From Streptomyces sp. NBC_01381 (GTDB taxonomy: Bacteria > Actinomycetota > Actinomycetes > Streptomycetales > Streptomycetaceae): a stretch of 64,000 bases of DNA. Under the pieces are notes generated by a model. It ran no database searches and was not told the origin of the DNA. It saw only the letters and a program-made list of their open reading frames with translations. The translations under genes and the position numbers were made by a program. Positions 16,685 through 25,698 of the stretch are shown here, piece by piece (position 1 is the first letter of the stretch; the number at the start of each line of letters is the position of its first letter). The stretch is from NCBI RefSeq assembly GCF_026340305.1, contig NZ_JAPEPI010000002.1:2232001-2296000 (forward strand), given 5' to 3'.

Positions 16685-16770
16685 CTGCCGAAAACATCGT
16701 CGGCCTGATCGTGGCCGTCGCCCTGCTGGGCTATCTCGTCCTCGCCCTCGTCAAGCCGGAGAGGTTCTGA
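16681..16770 (+). CDS. kdpF: KdpF, small subunit of the potassium-transporting ATPase
   Basis: 29 residues with one membrane helix (TAENIVGLIVAVALLGYLVL) and a KPERF end typical of KdpF. It starts with GTG overlapping the stop of the preceding peptide and ends 8 nt before kdpA. It is a stabilising subunit of the KdpFABC complex. Confidence 0.92.
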   Translation: MTAENIVGLIVAVALLGYLVLALVKPERF

Positions 16771-16778
16771 GTACGGAT

Positions 16779-18443
16779 ATGAGTCCCACCCTCGCTGGTG
16801 TCCTCCAGCTCCTCGCGCTGATCGTCGCTCTCGGCCTCGCCTACCGGCCGCTGGGTGACTACATGGCCCGCGTCTACTCCTCGGAGAAGCACTACAAGCC
16901 CGAGAAGTGGATCTACAAGGCGATCGGCGCCAACCCGAACGTCGAGATGCGCTGGCCCGCCTACCTGCGCAGCGTCCTCGCCTTCTCCGCGGTGAGCGTT
17001 CTCTTCCTCTACCTGCTCCAGCGGCTGCAGGGCTCGCTCCCCGGCTCGCTCGGCTTCAAGTCGATCGACCCGGACCAGGCGTTCAACACCGCCGCCTCGT
17101 TCGTGGCGAACACCAACTGGCAGTCGTACTACGGCGAGCAGGCCATGGGCCACGTCGTGCAGACCGGCGGCCTCGCGGTGCAGAACTTCGTGTCGGCCGC
17201 GGTGGGCATCGCGGTCGCCGTCGCCCTCGTCCGCGGCTTCGCCCGCTCCCGTACCGGTGAGCTGGGCAACTTCTGGGCCGACCTGGTGCGCGGCACCGTC
17301 CGCATCCTGCTGCCGATAGCGGTGATCGGCGCGCTCGTCCTGGTGGCCTGTGGTGCGATCCAGAACTTCTCCGGCATCCACGAGGTCGGGCAGTTCATGG
17401 GCGGTCAGCAGCAGTGGAACGGCGGGGCGGTGGCCTCGCAGGAGGTCATCAAGGAGCTGGGCACGAACGGCGGCGGTTACTTCAACGCCAACTCGGCGCA
17501 CCCCTTCGAGAACCCCAACGGTCTGTCGAACCTGTTCGAGATCTGGTTGATTCTCGTCATCCCCTTCGCGCTGACGCGCACGTTCGGCCGCATGGTCGGC
17601 TCGCTCAAGCAGGGTTACGCGATCCTGGCGACGATGGCCACGATCTGGCTCGTCTTCACGGGACTGATGCTGTGGACCGAGTTCGCGGGCAAGGGTCCGG
17701 CGTTCGACATCGCCGGTGGCGCGTTGGAGGGCAAGGAGACCCGGTTCGGCATCGGCGCGTCGGCGATCTTCTCGGTCGCGACGACGCTGACGTCGACGGG
17801 CGCGGTGAACTCGTTCCATTCTTCGAACACCGGGTTCGGTGGCGGTATCGACCTGCTGGGCATGCAGCTCGGCGAGATCGCGCCCGGCGGTACGGGTTCT
17901 GGTCTCTACGGCATGCTGATCATGGCGATCATCGCGGTGTTCATCGCGGGCCTGATGGTGGGACGTACGCCGGAGTACCTGGGCAAGAAGATCGGCACCC
18001 GCGAGATCAAGCTGGCGGCCTGCTACATCCTGATCACCCCGGCGCTGGTGCTCTGCTTCACCGCCGCGGCGATGGCCCTGGACACCCCAGCCAACTCGAT
18101 GACGAACAGCGGCGCGCACGGATTCTCCGAGATCCTCTACGCGTACACGTCCGGCGCCAACAACAACGGCTCCGCCTTCGCGGGTCTGAACGCCGACACG
18201 CAGTGGTTCAACTCGACGATCGGTATCGCGATGCTGGTCGGCCGGTTCCTGCCCATGGTGTTCGTCCTCGCCCTGGCGGGCTCGCTCGCCGAGCAGAAGC
18301 CCGTCCCCGAGACCGCGGGCACGCTGCGGACCGAGAAGCCGCTGTTCACGGGCCTCCTGGTCGGCACGATCATGATCATCACCGGTCTGACCTACTTCCC
18401 GGCCCTCGCACTGGGACCGCTCGCCGAGGGGCTCGCGGCATGA
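16779..18443 (+). CDS. kdpA: KdpA, potassium channel-like subunit
   Basis: A 554-residue membrane protein with about ten helices and the four KdpA pore-loop regions: VANTNWQ (about 109-115), GTNGGGYF (about 228-235), TSTGAVNS (about 338-345) and ANNNGSAF (about 460-467), each holding a selectivity-filter glycine. It selects K+ and passes it to KdpB. The length is normal. Its stop overlaps the kdpB start (ATGA), so translation is coupled. Confidence 0.96.
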   Translation: MSPTLAGVLQLLALIVALGLAYRPLGDYMARVYSSEKHYKPEKWIYKAIGANPNVEMRWPAYLRSVLAFSAVSVLFLYLLQRLQGSLPGSLGFKSIDPDQAFNTAASFVANTNWQSYYGEQAMGHVVQTGGLAVQNFVSAAVGIAVAVALVRGFARSRTGELGNFWADLVRGTVRILLPIAVIGALVLVACGAIQNFSGIHEVGQFMGGQQQWNGGAVASQEVIKELGTNGGGYFNANSAHPFENPNGLSNLFEIWLILVIPFALTRTFGRMVGSLKQGYAILATMATIWLVFTGLMLWTEFAGKGPAFDIAGGALEGKETRFGIGASAIFSVATTLTSTGAVNSFHSSNTGFGGGIDLLGMQLGEIAPGGTGSGLYGMLIMAIIAVFIAGLMVGRTPEYLGKKIGTREIKLAACYILITPALVLCFTAAAMALDTPANSMTNSGAHGFSEILYAYTSGANNNGSAFAGLNADTQWFNSTIGIAMLVGRFLPMVFVLALAGSLAEQKPVPETAGTLRTEKPLFTGLLVGTIMIITGLTYFPALALGPLAEGLAA

Positions 18444-20575
18444 ACATCGACGTGACGAAGCAAGAGGACAACGTGTCCACCACGACTCCGACGAAGGCGC
18501 CCCATGGCGACCTGTCCGGCGGACACCAGCCGGCCGGACGTGTCGGTGGGGGTCTGTTCGACCCCAAGCAGCTGCTGAAGTCCTTCCCGGACGCGATGAA
18601 GAAGCTCGACCCGCGGGTGATGGTCAAGTCGCCCGTGATGTTCGTGGTCCTGATCGGCTCGGTGGTCACCACCGTGCTGGCGCTCAAGGACCCGGGCGAC
18701 TGGTTCGGCTGGGCGATCGCGGTGTGGCTGTGGCTGACCACGATCTTCGCCAACCTGGCGGAGGCGGTGGCCGAGGGCCGCGGCAAGGCCCAGGCCGACA
18801 CGCTGCGCAAGGCCAAGACCGACACGGTCGCCCGCCGCCTCGTCGGCAAGAACGAGGAGCGGGTCCCGGGCACCGAGCTGAAGATCGGTGATCTGGTGGT
18901 CTGCGAGGCCGGCGATGTGATCCCCGGCGACGGTGACGTCGTCGAGGGTGTCGCGAGCGTCGACGAGTCCGCCATCACCGGCGAGTCGGCTCCGGTCATC
19001 CGCGAGTCCGGCGGCGACCGCTCGGCCGTCACCGGCGGTACAAAGGTGCTGTCCGACCGCATCGTCATCAAGATCACGACGAAGCCGGGCGAGACGTTCA
19101 TCGACCGCATGATCAACCTGGTCGAGGGCGCTGCCCGGCAGAAGACCCCGAACGAGATCGCCCTCAACATCCTGCTGGCCTCGCTCACGATCGTCTTCCT
19201 GCTCGCCGTCGTGACGCTGAAGCCGTTCGCGATCTACGCGGGCGCCGACGAGCAGACCTCGATGATCGTCCTGACCGCGCTCCTCGTCTGCCTCATCCCG
19301 ACGACGATCGGCGCGCTGCTCTCGGCGATCGGCATCGCCGGCATGGACCGCCTGGTGCAGCGCAACGTCCTGGCGATGTCCGGCCGGGCCGTCGAGGCGG
19401 CCGGTGACGTGTCGACGCTGCTCCTGGACAAGACGGGCACGATCACGCTGGGCAACCGCCAGGCGTCGGAGTTCGTGCCGGTGCGCGGTACGACGGAGTC
19501 GGAGGTCGCGGACGCCGCCCAGCTGTCCTCGCTGGCCGACGAGACGCCCGAGGGCCGCTCCATCGTCGTACTGGCGAAGGAGAAGTACGGGCTGCGCGAG
19601 CGCCACCAGGGCGAGCTGTCCCACGCCACCTGGATCGAGTTCACCGCCCAGACCCGTATGTCGGGTGTGGACGTGGACGGCAAGCAGACCCGCAAGGGCG
19701 CGGCTGGATCGGTCATCGCCTGGGTCACCGAGAACGGCGGTACGGTCGCCGACGACGCCGACACGCTGGCCAACAAGATCTCCGAGGCCGGCGGCACGCC
19801 GCTGCTCGTCGCGGTCAAGGACGACAAGGGCGCCCGTGTCCTGGGTGTCATCCACCTGAAGGACGTCGTCAAGGAGGGCATGCGGGAGCGGTTCGACGAG
19901 CTGCGGCGCATGGGCATCAAGACGGTCATGATCACGGGTGACAACCCGCTGACCGCCAAGGCCATCGCCGAGGAGGCGGGTGTCGACGACTTCCTCGCCG
20001 AGGCCACGCCCGAGGACAAGATGGCGCTGATCAAGCGCGAGCAGGCCGGTGGCAAGCTCGTCGCGATGACCGGTGACGGCACCAACGACGCCCCGGCTCT
20101 CGCCCAGGCGGACGTGGGTGTGGCTATGAACACCGGTACCTCGGCCGCCAAGGAGGCCGGGAACATGGTGGACCTGGACTCCAACCCGACCAAGCTCATC
20201 GAGATCGTGGAGATCGGCAAGCAACTGCTGATCACCCGGGGCGCGTTGACGACGTTCTCGATCGCCAACGACGTCGCGAAGTACTTCGCGATCATCCCGG
20301 CCATGTTCACGGTCGCCTACCCGTCGCTCGACAAGCTCAACATCATGGGCCTGGCCTCGCCCGAGTCCGCGATCCTCTCCGCGGTCGTCTTCAACGCGCT
20401 GGTCATCATCGCGCTCGTTCCGCTCGCCCTGAAGGGCGTTCAGTACCGGCCGACCAGCGCGGACAAGATGCTCCGTCGAAACCTCGGAATCTACGGATTG
20501 GGCGGCCTGATCGCGCCGTTCATCGGCATCAAGATCATCGACCTGATCATTTCTCTCATCCCCGGAATCGGCTGA
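18440..20575 (+). CDS. kdpB: KdpB, catalytic ATPase subunit
   Basis: A 711-residue P-type ATPase. It has TGES in the A domain, DKTGT with the phosphorylated aspartate (about 330), KGAA in the nucleotide domain, GDGTNDAPAL near residue 550, and the DPKQLL start typical after an acidic leader. In E. coli the serine of TGES is an inhibitory phosphorylation site; it is present here. The ATG at 18440 overlaps the kdpA stop. A GTG at 18473 (VSTTT) is a possible later start. It is closely similar to the orphan KdpB at 5574-7766. Confidence 0.96.
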   Translation: MNIDVTKQEDNVSTTTPTKAPHGDLSGGHQPAGRVGGGLFDPKQLLKSFPDAMKKLDPRVMVKSPVMFVVLIGSVVTTVLALKDPGDWFGWAIAVWLWLTTIFANLAEAVAEGRGKAQADTLRKAKTDTVARRLVGKNEERVPGTELKIGDLVVCEAGDVIPGDGDVVEGVASVDESAITGESAPVIRESGGDRSAVTGGTKVLSDRIVIKITTKPGETFIDRMINLVEGAARQKTPNEIALNILLASLTIVFLLAVVTLKPFAIYAGADEQTSMIVLTALLVCLIPTTIGALLSAIGIAGMDRLVQRNVLAMSGRAVEAAGDVSTLLLDKTGTITLGNRQASEFVPVRGTTESEVADAAQLSSLADETPEGRSIVVLAKEKYGLRERHQGELSHATWIEFTAQTRMSGVDVDGKQTRKGAAGSVIAWVTENGGTVADDADTLANKISEAGGTPLLVAVKDDKGARVLGVIHLKDVVKEGMRERFDELRRMGIKTVMITGDNPLTAKAIAEEAGVDDFLAEATPEDKMALIKREQAGGKLVAMTGDGTNDAPALAQADVGVAMNTGTSAAKEAGNMVDLDSNPTKLIEIVEIGKQLLITRGALTTFSIANDVAKYFAIIPAMFTVAYPSLDKLNIMGLASPESAILSAVVFNALVIIALVPLALKGVQYRPTSADKMLRRNLGIYGLGGLIAPFIGIKIIDLIISLIPGIG

Positions 20576-20580
20576 TCACT

Positions 20581-21246
20581 ATGAACAATTCAGTGGCTAG
20601 TACGGCGCGGTTGCTGGGGGCGGGCCTGCGGGCGCTGCTCGTGCTGACCGTGATCTGCGGCGTCATCTACCCGCTCGCCGTCACCGGGATCGCCCAGGGC
20701 CTGTTCAACGACAAGGCCAACGGCTCGGAGATCAAGAGCGGGGGCAAGGTCGTCGGCTCCGAGCTCATCGGACAGCGTTACGACCTGCCCCTGAAGAAGG
20801 GGCAGGAGACCGCGGAGCCGGACCTGAAGTGGTTCCAGCCGCGGCCCTCCAACGGCCTCGGGGAGAACAGCGTCAACACGCAGTACCAGCTGATCCTGTC
20901 CGGTGCCACCAATCTCGCCGGTGACAACAAGGACCTGATCAAGCAGGTGAAGGACGCGCAGGCGGCCGTCGTCAAGGACAACTCCACGGCCGACTTCAAG
21001 GTCAAGCCATCGGATGTGCCGGCCGAGGCCGTCACCTCGTCCGGCTCGGGCCTGGACCCGCACATCTCCCCGGACTACGCGGAGTTGCAGGCCCACCGGG
21101 TCGCGGAGAAGAACCACCTGAGCGTCGCGCAGGTCGACAAGCTCGTCGCCGACCACACCGACGACCGGATCCTCGGTTTCATCGGCGAGCCCCGCGTCAA
21201 CGTCCTCCAGCTCAACATCGCGCTCAAGGAACTGACCAAGGGCTGA
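20581..21246 (+). CDS. kdpC: KdpC, potassium-transporting ATPase subunit
   Basis: 221 residues: one N-terminal membrane helix (about 14-37) with the KdpC signature VIYPLAVTGIAQ, then a soluble domain with WFQPRPS and DPHISPDYA and the C-terminal VNVLQLNIAL. It boosts ATP affinity of the complex. It follows kdpB after 5 nt. A strong hairpin lies between it and kdpE. Confidence 0.95.
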   Translation: MNNSVASTARLLGAGLRALLVLTVICGVIYPLAVTGIAQGLFNDKANGSEIKSGGKVVGSELIGQRYDLPLKKGQETAEPDLKWFQPRPSNGLGENSVNTQYQLILSGATNLAGDNKDLIKQVKDAQAAVVKDNSTADFKVKPSDVPAEAVTSSGSGLDPHISPDYAELQAHRVAEKNHLSVAQVDKLVADHTDDRILGFIGEPRVNVLQLNIALKELTKG

Positions 21247-21268
21247 TGGCCTTATCGCAACAGAGGAT

Positions 21269-21312
21269 GGGAGTCGGCGGGCCCGGATCGCCCCGAGGGC
21301 CCGCCGACTCCC
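21269..21312 (+). terminator. 16-bp hairpin between kdpC and kdpE
   Basis: Arms 21269-21284 and 21297-21312 pair perfectly around a 12-nt loop, with no U-tract. It is a likely partial terminator or RNA-stability element that lowers kdpED expression relative to kdpFABC. Confidence 0.7.
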
Positions 21313-21349
21313 GCCGCACGTGGGACGACAAGAGGAAGGCAGCACGCCG

Positions 21350-22036
21350 ATGACCCGGGTGCTTGTCGTGGAGGACGACGCACAGCTCGCCCGCGCCCTG
21401 GTGATCAATCTCCAGGCGCGCAAGTACACGGTGGACGCGGCACCCGACGGTGCCACCGCCCTCCGGCTCGTGGCGGCCGAGCAACCGGACTTGATCCTGC
21501 TCGATCTCGGACTGCCCGACATGGACGGCATCGAGGTCATCAAGGCCCTCCGGGGCTGGAGCCGGGCCCCGGTCCTGGTCCTCTCCGCGCGCAGCGGCTC
21601 CGAGGACAAGATCCGCGCCCTCGACGTGGGCGCCGACGACTACATGACCAAGCCGTTCAGCATGGATGAGCTCCTTGCCCGCCTGCGGGCCGCCACACGC
21701 CGCACGATCGAGTCGCCCCCACCGACCCAGACGGCCATGGTGGTCGGCACCGACGAATTCACCGTCGACCTGTTGGCCAAGAGAGTCCGGCGCGGGGACC
21801 GCGACATACGGCTGACCCCGACCGAGTGGCACCTGCTGGAGATCCTGGTCACCCATCCCGGGGTGCTCGTCAGCCAGCGCCGGCTGCTCACGGAGGTCTG
21901 GGGGCCCAGTTACAGGGGAAAGACCAACTATCTCCGGGTCTACATGGCCCAGCTGCGGCGGAAACTGGAGGCCGACCCCGCCCACCCCCGCCATCTGGTC
22001 ACCGAGCCTGGAATGGGCTACCGCTTCGAAGCGTGA
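21350..22036 (+). CDS. kdpE: KdpE response regulator (OmpR/PhoB type)
   Basis: 228 residues. The receiver domain has the acidic pocket VEDD (7-10), phosphorylation site D52 in LLDLGLPDMDG, and the Ser and Lys switch residues (VLSAR, TKPF). The C-terminal winged helix (about 130-226) has LTPTEWHLLEILV and YRGKTNYLRVYMAQLRRKL. The ATG at 21350 follows AGAGGAAGG; a GTG or ATG 10 codons upstream is less likely. It is the only response regulator in the window and is the best candidate to bind the four 11-21-11 arrays. Its kinase gene follows after 86 nt. Confidence 0.95.
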   Translation: MTRVLVVEDDAQLARALVINLQARKYTVDAAPDGATALRLVAAEQPDLILLDLGLPDMDGIEVIKALRGWSRAPVLVLSARSGSEDKIRALDVGADDYMTKPFSMDELLARLRAATRRTIESPPPTQTAMVVGTDEFTVDLLAKRVRRGDRDIRLTPTEWHLLEILVTHPGVLVSQRRLLTEVWGPSYRGKTNYLRVYMAQLRRKLEADPAHPRHLVTEPGMGYRFEA

Positions 22037-22043
22037 CGATCCG

Positions 22044-22066
22044 GCCGACCCCGTCTGGTGGTCGGC
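22044..22066 (+). terminator. Small hairpin between kdpE and kdpD
   Basis: A 7-bp stem (22044-22050 with 22060-22066) with a 9-nt loop is followed by TTTC, eight bases after the kdpE stop. It may weaken read-through into kdpD. Confidence 0.4.
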
Positions 22067-22122
22067 TTTCGTCCGGCGTGAGGCATACACATCCTGTCCG
22101 TCTTCAACCGAGAATCGACATT

Positions 22123-24666
22123 ATGGGACGCGGAAAGCTCCGGATTTACCTCGGCGCGGCACCGGGCGTCGGCAAGACGTACGCGATGCTCTCGGAAGGC
22201 CACCGCCGGGTCGAGCGCGGCACGGACTGCGTCGTCGCCTTCGTCGAGCACCACAACCGTCCCCGCACGGAGGTGATGCTCCACGGCCTCGAACAGCTCC
22301 CCCGCCGAAGCGTCGAGTACCGGGGCACCAGCTTCACCGAGATGGACGTCGATGCGGTCCTGGCCAGGAAACCGGCCGTGGCGCTCGTCGACGAACTTCC
22401 GCACACCAATGTCCCCGGCTGCCGCAACACCAAGCGCTGGCAGGACATCGAGGAACTGCTCGCCGCCGGCATCGACGTCGTCTCCACGGCCAACATCCAG
22501 CACCTGGAGTCGTTGGGCGATGTCGTCGAGTCGATAACCGGCGTACGGCAGCAGGAGACCGTCCCCGACGAGGTCGTGCGCCGCGCCGACCAGATCGAAC
22601 TGGTCGACATGTCCCCGCAGGCCCTGCGCCGCCGCATGGCCCACGGAAACATCTACAAGCCGGACAAGGTCGACGCCGCTCTCTCCAACTACTTCCGCCC
22701 CGGCAACCTCACCGCGCTGCGCGAACTCGCCCTGCTGTGGACCGCCGACCGCGTCGACGAGTACCTCCAGGAGTACCGTACCGAGCACCGCGTCTCGAAG
22801 ATCTGGGGCTCCCGGGAACGCATCGTCGTCGGCCTCACCGGTGGCCCCGAGGGCCGGACGCTCATCCGGCGCGCCGCCCGCCTCGCGGAGAAGGGCGCGG
22901 GCGGTGAGGTCCTCGCCGTCTACATCGCCCGCAGCGACGGTCTGACCTCCGCCTCGCCCAAGGAACTCGCCGTCCAGCGGACCCTCGTCGAGGACCTCGG
23001 CGGTACCTTCCACCACGTCATAGGCGACGACATCTCCTCCGGCCTGCTCGAATTCGCCCGGGGCGTCAATGCCACCCAAATCGTCCTCGGCGTAAGCCGC
23101 CGCCGCTCCTGGCACTACGTGTTCGGTCCTGGTGTCAGCGCCACGGTCGCCCGGGAATCGGGCCCCGACCTGGACGTCCACATCGTTACTCACGACGAGG
23201 TGGCGAAGGGCCGCGGGCTGCCCGACGCCCGTGGCGCGCGGCTCGGCCGCTCGCGGACCATCTGGGGCTGGCTGGTCGGCATCATCGGCCCGGCCCTGCT
23301 GACCCTGCTGCTCAGCACCGCCATCCCCGACGTGGGGCTGGCGAACGACGTCCTGCTCTTCCTCACCCTCACCGTCGCTGCGGCTCTCCTCGGCGGGCTT
23401 CGCCCCGCCCTTGCCTCGGCGGCTGTCGGATCCCTGCTGCTCAACTGGTTCTTCACCCCGCCGGTCCACGAGCTCACGATCGCCGACCCCCGCAACATCG
23501 TCGCCCTAGTGATCTTCATAGGGGTCGGGATCTCCGTTGCCTCAGTCGTGGACCTGGCGGCCCGCAGGACCCATCAGGCCGCCCGGTTGAGGGCCGAGGC
23601 GGAGACACTCTCCTTCCTCGCCGGCAGCGTTCTGCGGGGCGAGACGAGCCTCGACGCTCTCCTCGAACGGGTGCGGGAGACCTTCGTCATGGAGTCGGTG
23701 GCACTACTGGAGCGCAGCGAGGAGTCCGAGCCCTGGTCCTGCGTCGCCGTCGTGGGCCCTCGGTCCGCAGGCCGACCCGAGGACGCGGACGTGGGCATGC
23801 CGGTCGGCGACCATCTCGCTCTCGCCCTGACGGGCCGCGTCCTGCCCGCCGAGGACCGACGCGTCCTCGGCGCGTTCGCCGCCCAGGCCGCCGTCGTACT
23901 GGACCGGCAGCGGCTCGTCGGGGAGGCCGAGGAGGCCCGCAGGCTGGCCGAGGGCAACAAGATCCGCACCTCGCTCCTGGCTGCCGTCAGCCATGACCTG
24001 CGTACCCCGCTCGCCGGGATCAAGGCGTCGGTCACCTCGCTGCGGGCCGACGACATCGAGTGGTCCGAGGAGGACCAGAACGAACTCCTCGCCGGCATCG
24101 AGGAGGGCGCCGACCGGCTCGACCACCTGGTGGGCAACCTGCTGGATGTCTCCCGCCTCGAGACCGGTACCGTCACCCCCGTCATCCGGCGGACCGACCT
24201 CGACGAGGTGGTCCCGATGGCCCTCGGCGGCGTACCGGAGAACAGCGTCGAGCTGGACATCCCCGAGACCCTCCCGATGGTCGCCGTCGACCGCGGCCTC
24301 CTGGAACGAGCCGTCGCCAACATCGTCGAGAACGCGGTCAAGTACAGCCCGGACGGTGAACCCGTCCTCGTGGCCGCCAGCACGATCGCCGACCGCGTCG
24401 AACTGCGCGTGGTGGACCGTGGCCCCGGAGTCCCCGACGAGGCCAAGGAACGCATCTTCGGCGCGTTCCAGCGCTACGGCGACGCACCGCGCGGAGCCGG
24501 AGTGGGCCTGGGCCTCGCCGTGGCCCGCGGCTTCGTCGAGGCGATGGGAGGCACCGTGATCGCCGAGGACACCCCCGGCGGCGGCCTGACGATGGCGCTC
24601 AGCCTGCGCATGGCGGACGGCCTGCCTCTCTCCCGGCCAGAGCTTTCTGCGGAGAAGACGACGTGA
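22123..24666 (+). CDS. kdpD: KdpD sensor histidine kinase (main operon)
   Basis: 847 residues. KdpD domain with Walker A GAAPGVGKT (11-19) and VDELPHTN (the usual DELAHTN has Pro for Ala), Usp-like domain (about 230-355), DUF4118 membrane block (about 375-475), GAF-like region, HisKA VSHDLRTPL with H624, and HATPase motifs NIVENAVKYS, VDRGPG and GLGLAVARG. It phosphorylates KdpE when potassium or turgor is low. The ATG at 22123 has no strong site, so coupling or an upstream start is possible. Similarity to the copy at 13000 is high along the whole length. Confidence 0.94.
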   Translation: MGRGKLRIYLGAAPGVGKTYAMLSEGHRRVERGTDCVVAFVEHHNRPRTEVMLHGLEQLPRRSVEYRGTSFTEMDVDAVLARKPAVALVDELPHTNVPGCRNTKRWQDIEELLAAGIDVVSTANIQHLESLGDVVESITGVRQQETVPDEVVRRADQIELVDMSPQALRRRMAHGNIYKPDKVDAALSNYFRPGNLTALRELALLWTADRVDEYLQEYRTEHRVSKIWGSRERIVVGLTGGPEGRTLIRRAARLAEKGAGGEVLAVYIARSDGLTSASPKELAVQRTLVEDLGGTFHHVIGDDISSGLLEFARGVNATQIVLGVSRRRSWHYVFGPGVSATVARESGPDLDVHIVTHDEVAKGRGLPDARGARLGRSRTIWGWLVGIIGPALLTLLLSTAIPDVGLANDVLLFLTLTVAAALLGGLRPALASAAVGSLLLNWFFTPPVHELTIADPRNIVALVIFIGVGISVASVVDLAARRTHQAARLRAEAETLSFLAGSVLRGETSLDALLERVRETFVMESVALLERSEESEPWSCVAVVGPRSAGRPEDADVGMPVGDHLALALTGRVLPAEDRRVLGAFAAQAAVVLDRQRLVGEAEEARRLAEGNKIRTSLLAAVSHDLRTPLAGIKASVTSLRADDIEWSEEDQNELLAGIEEGADRLDHLVGNLLDVSRLETGTVTPVIRRTDLDEVVPMALGGVPENSVELDIPETLPMVAVDRGLLERAVANIVENAVKYSPDGEPVLVAASTIADRVELRVVDRGPGVPDEAKERIFGAFQRYGDAPRGAGVGLGLAVARGFVEAMGGTVIAEDTPGGGLTMALSLRMADGLPLSRPELSAEKTT

Positions 24667-24695
24667 ACGCGGCCGATCGGCGGCCGGTCGGAGTC

Positions 24696-24983
24696 TCAGT
24701 CCCGATGCCCGGCGGTCGGTGCCTTCAGTAGCCGGTCCAGCTCGCCCCCGGCCCCGTCGTACCCGGCGTCGGAGATCCGTTGCAGCTCGCGCAGATCGCC
24801 GGTCGCGGCAGCGCGCCCAGTGAGCAGGAACCCAGCGTGCATGGATCCCTCGTCCAACAGCTCGCTCAGCTCGCCGAGGTCGCCGGCTGCGTCGGCGAGG
24901 TCGGCCAGCCGGTCCAGAGCGGTCTCGTTGCCCCCGTCGGCGAGCTCGCGCAGGGTCTCCCGATCGACATTCGTGTTCTCCAT
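24696..24983 (-). CDS. Small acidic all-helical repeat protein (right copy)
   Basis: 95 residues, clearly paralogous to the product of 5218-5550: NETALDRLADLADAAGDLGE and DLRELQRISDAGYDGAG align directly. It lacks the N-terminal QAA repeats. It is divergent from the right-hand MerR gene with 54 nt between start codons, exactly as in the left pair, and ends 30 nt after the kdpD stop on the opposite strand. Function unknown; probably the target of the MerR-type regulator. Confidence 0.7.
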   Translation of the reverse strand: MENTNVDRETLRELADGGNETALDRLADLADAAGDLGELSELLDEGSMHAGFLLTGRAAATGDLRELQRISDAGYDGAGGELDRLLKAPTAGHRD

Positions 24984-25037
24984 GACGCCATCGTGCAACC
25001 CTGCCCCTGGGGAAAGGCCAAGTGGAGGGATGGCCGG
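24984..25037. promoter_or_regulatory. Divergent promoter/operator of the right MerR pair
   Basis: 54 nt with the TGCAACCCTGCCCC core shared with 5164-5217 (reverse orientation) and GGAGGG ahead of the MerR ATG. Conservation of length and core suggests the site is still in use. Confidence 0.45.
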
Positions 25038-25688
25038 ATGATCACCATCGGTCAATTGGCCAGGTACATCGGTGTGTCGATCAAGACCATCCGCGTCTAC
25101 CACGACAAGGGGCTGCTCCCCGAGCCTGACCGCGATGCGTCCGGTATCCGGCACTTGAGATCAGCGACCGACGAGGAGTTCCAGCAGGCGCTGCGCGAGA
25201 TCGACGACGTGCTCACCGCCCGCATCAGCGGCCTGCGGGCAACGCAGGGGCGGTTGCGCCGGCTCGCCGCCGGGCATCTGGCGCCGCTGTCCACCGAGGT
25301 CGGTGCCCATCTGGAGCACCTGGCACGCTGGGGATTCACGCCTCGATGGGTGGATCTGCAACGCGACCTGTGGATCCTCGTGTTCGCCACCCACCCGGAC
25401 CGCGCGACCTCACTGTTCCACGACCAGGCCGAGACCCTGTCCGACCCGGCGCTACGGCAGCTCTTCCTCGACTACGACCACGCGTACGACCTGGACGCCG
25501 ACGATCCCCGCATCGACGAAGTCGCACGCCGGATCGCCGAGGCGACCCGGGAACGCTACGGACCCGACGAACTGCCCGGGCTGGACGCGGCCTCCGAGAT
25601 CCCCGCCCTCATCCAGGACACGGTCAATGCCTCGTCCCCGGCATGGCAGCGACTCGACACGCTCATTCGCGCCCAACTGAACGCGTGA
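25038..25688 (+). CDS. MerR-family protein with internally deleted DNA-binding domain
   Basis: 216 residues, paralogous to the MerR at 4432-5163 (243 aa). The first helix-turn-helix is intact (ITIGQLARYIGVSIKTIRVY) but right after DRDASG it jumps to IRHLRSATDEE. The 27 residues that form the first wing and the next two helices in the other copy are missing, in frame. The linker helix and C-terminal domain are complete and well conserved. It could dimerise but should bind DNA poorly, so it may act as a dominant-negative partner of the intact copy or be an early pseudogene. GGAGGG stands upstream of ATG 25038. Confidence 0.75.
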   Translation: MITIGQLARYIGVSIKTIRVYHDKGLLPEPDRDASGIRHLRSATDEEFQQALREIDDVLTARISGLRATQGRLRRLAAGHLAPLSTEVGAHLEHLARWGFTPRWVDLQRDLWILVFATHPDRATSLFHDQAETLSDPALRQLFLDYDHAYDLDADDPRIDEVARRIAEATRERYGPDELPGLDAASEIPALIQDTVNASSPAWQRLDTLIRAQLNA

Positions 25689-25698
25689 CCCGACGTGA

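Noticed and set aside
16731..18119. 462-codon open frame opposite kdpA
   Set aside because: Shadow of kdpA with a biased composition.
18392..20224. 610-codon open frame opposite kdpB
   Set aside because: Shadow of kdpB; low-complexity translation and no ribosome site.
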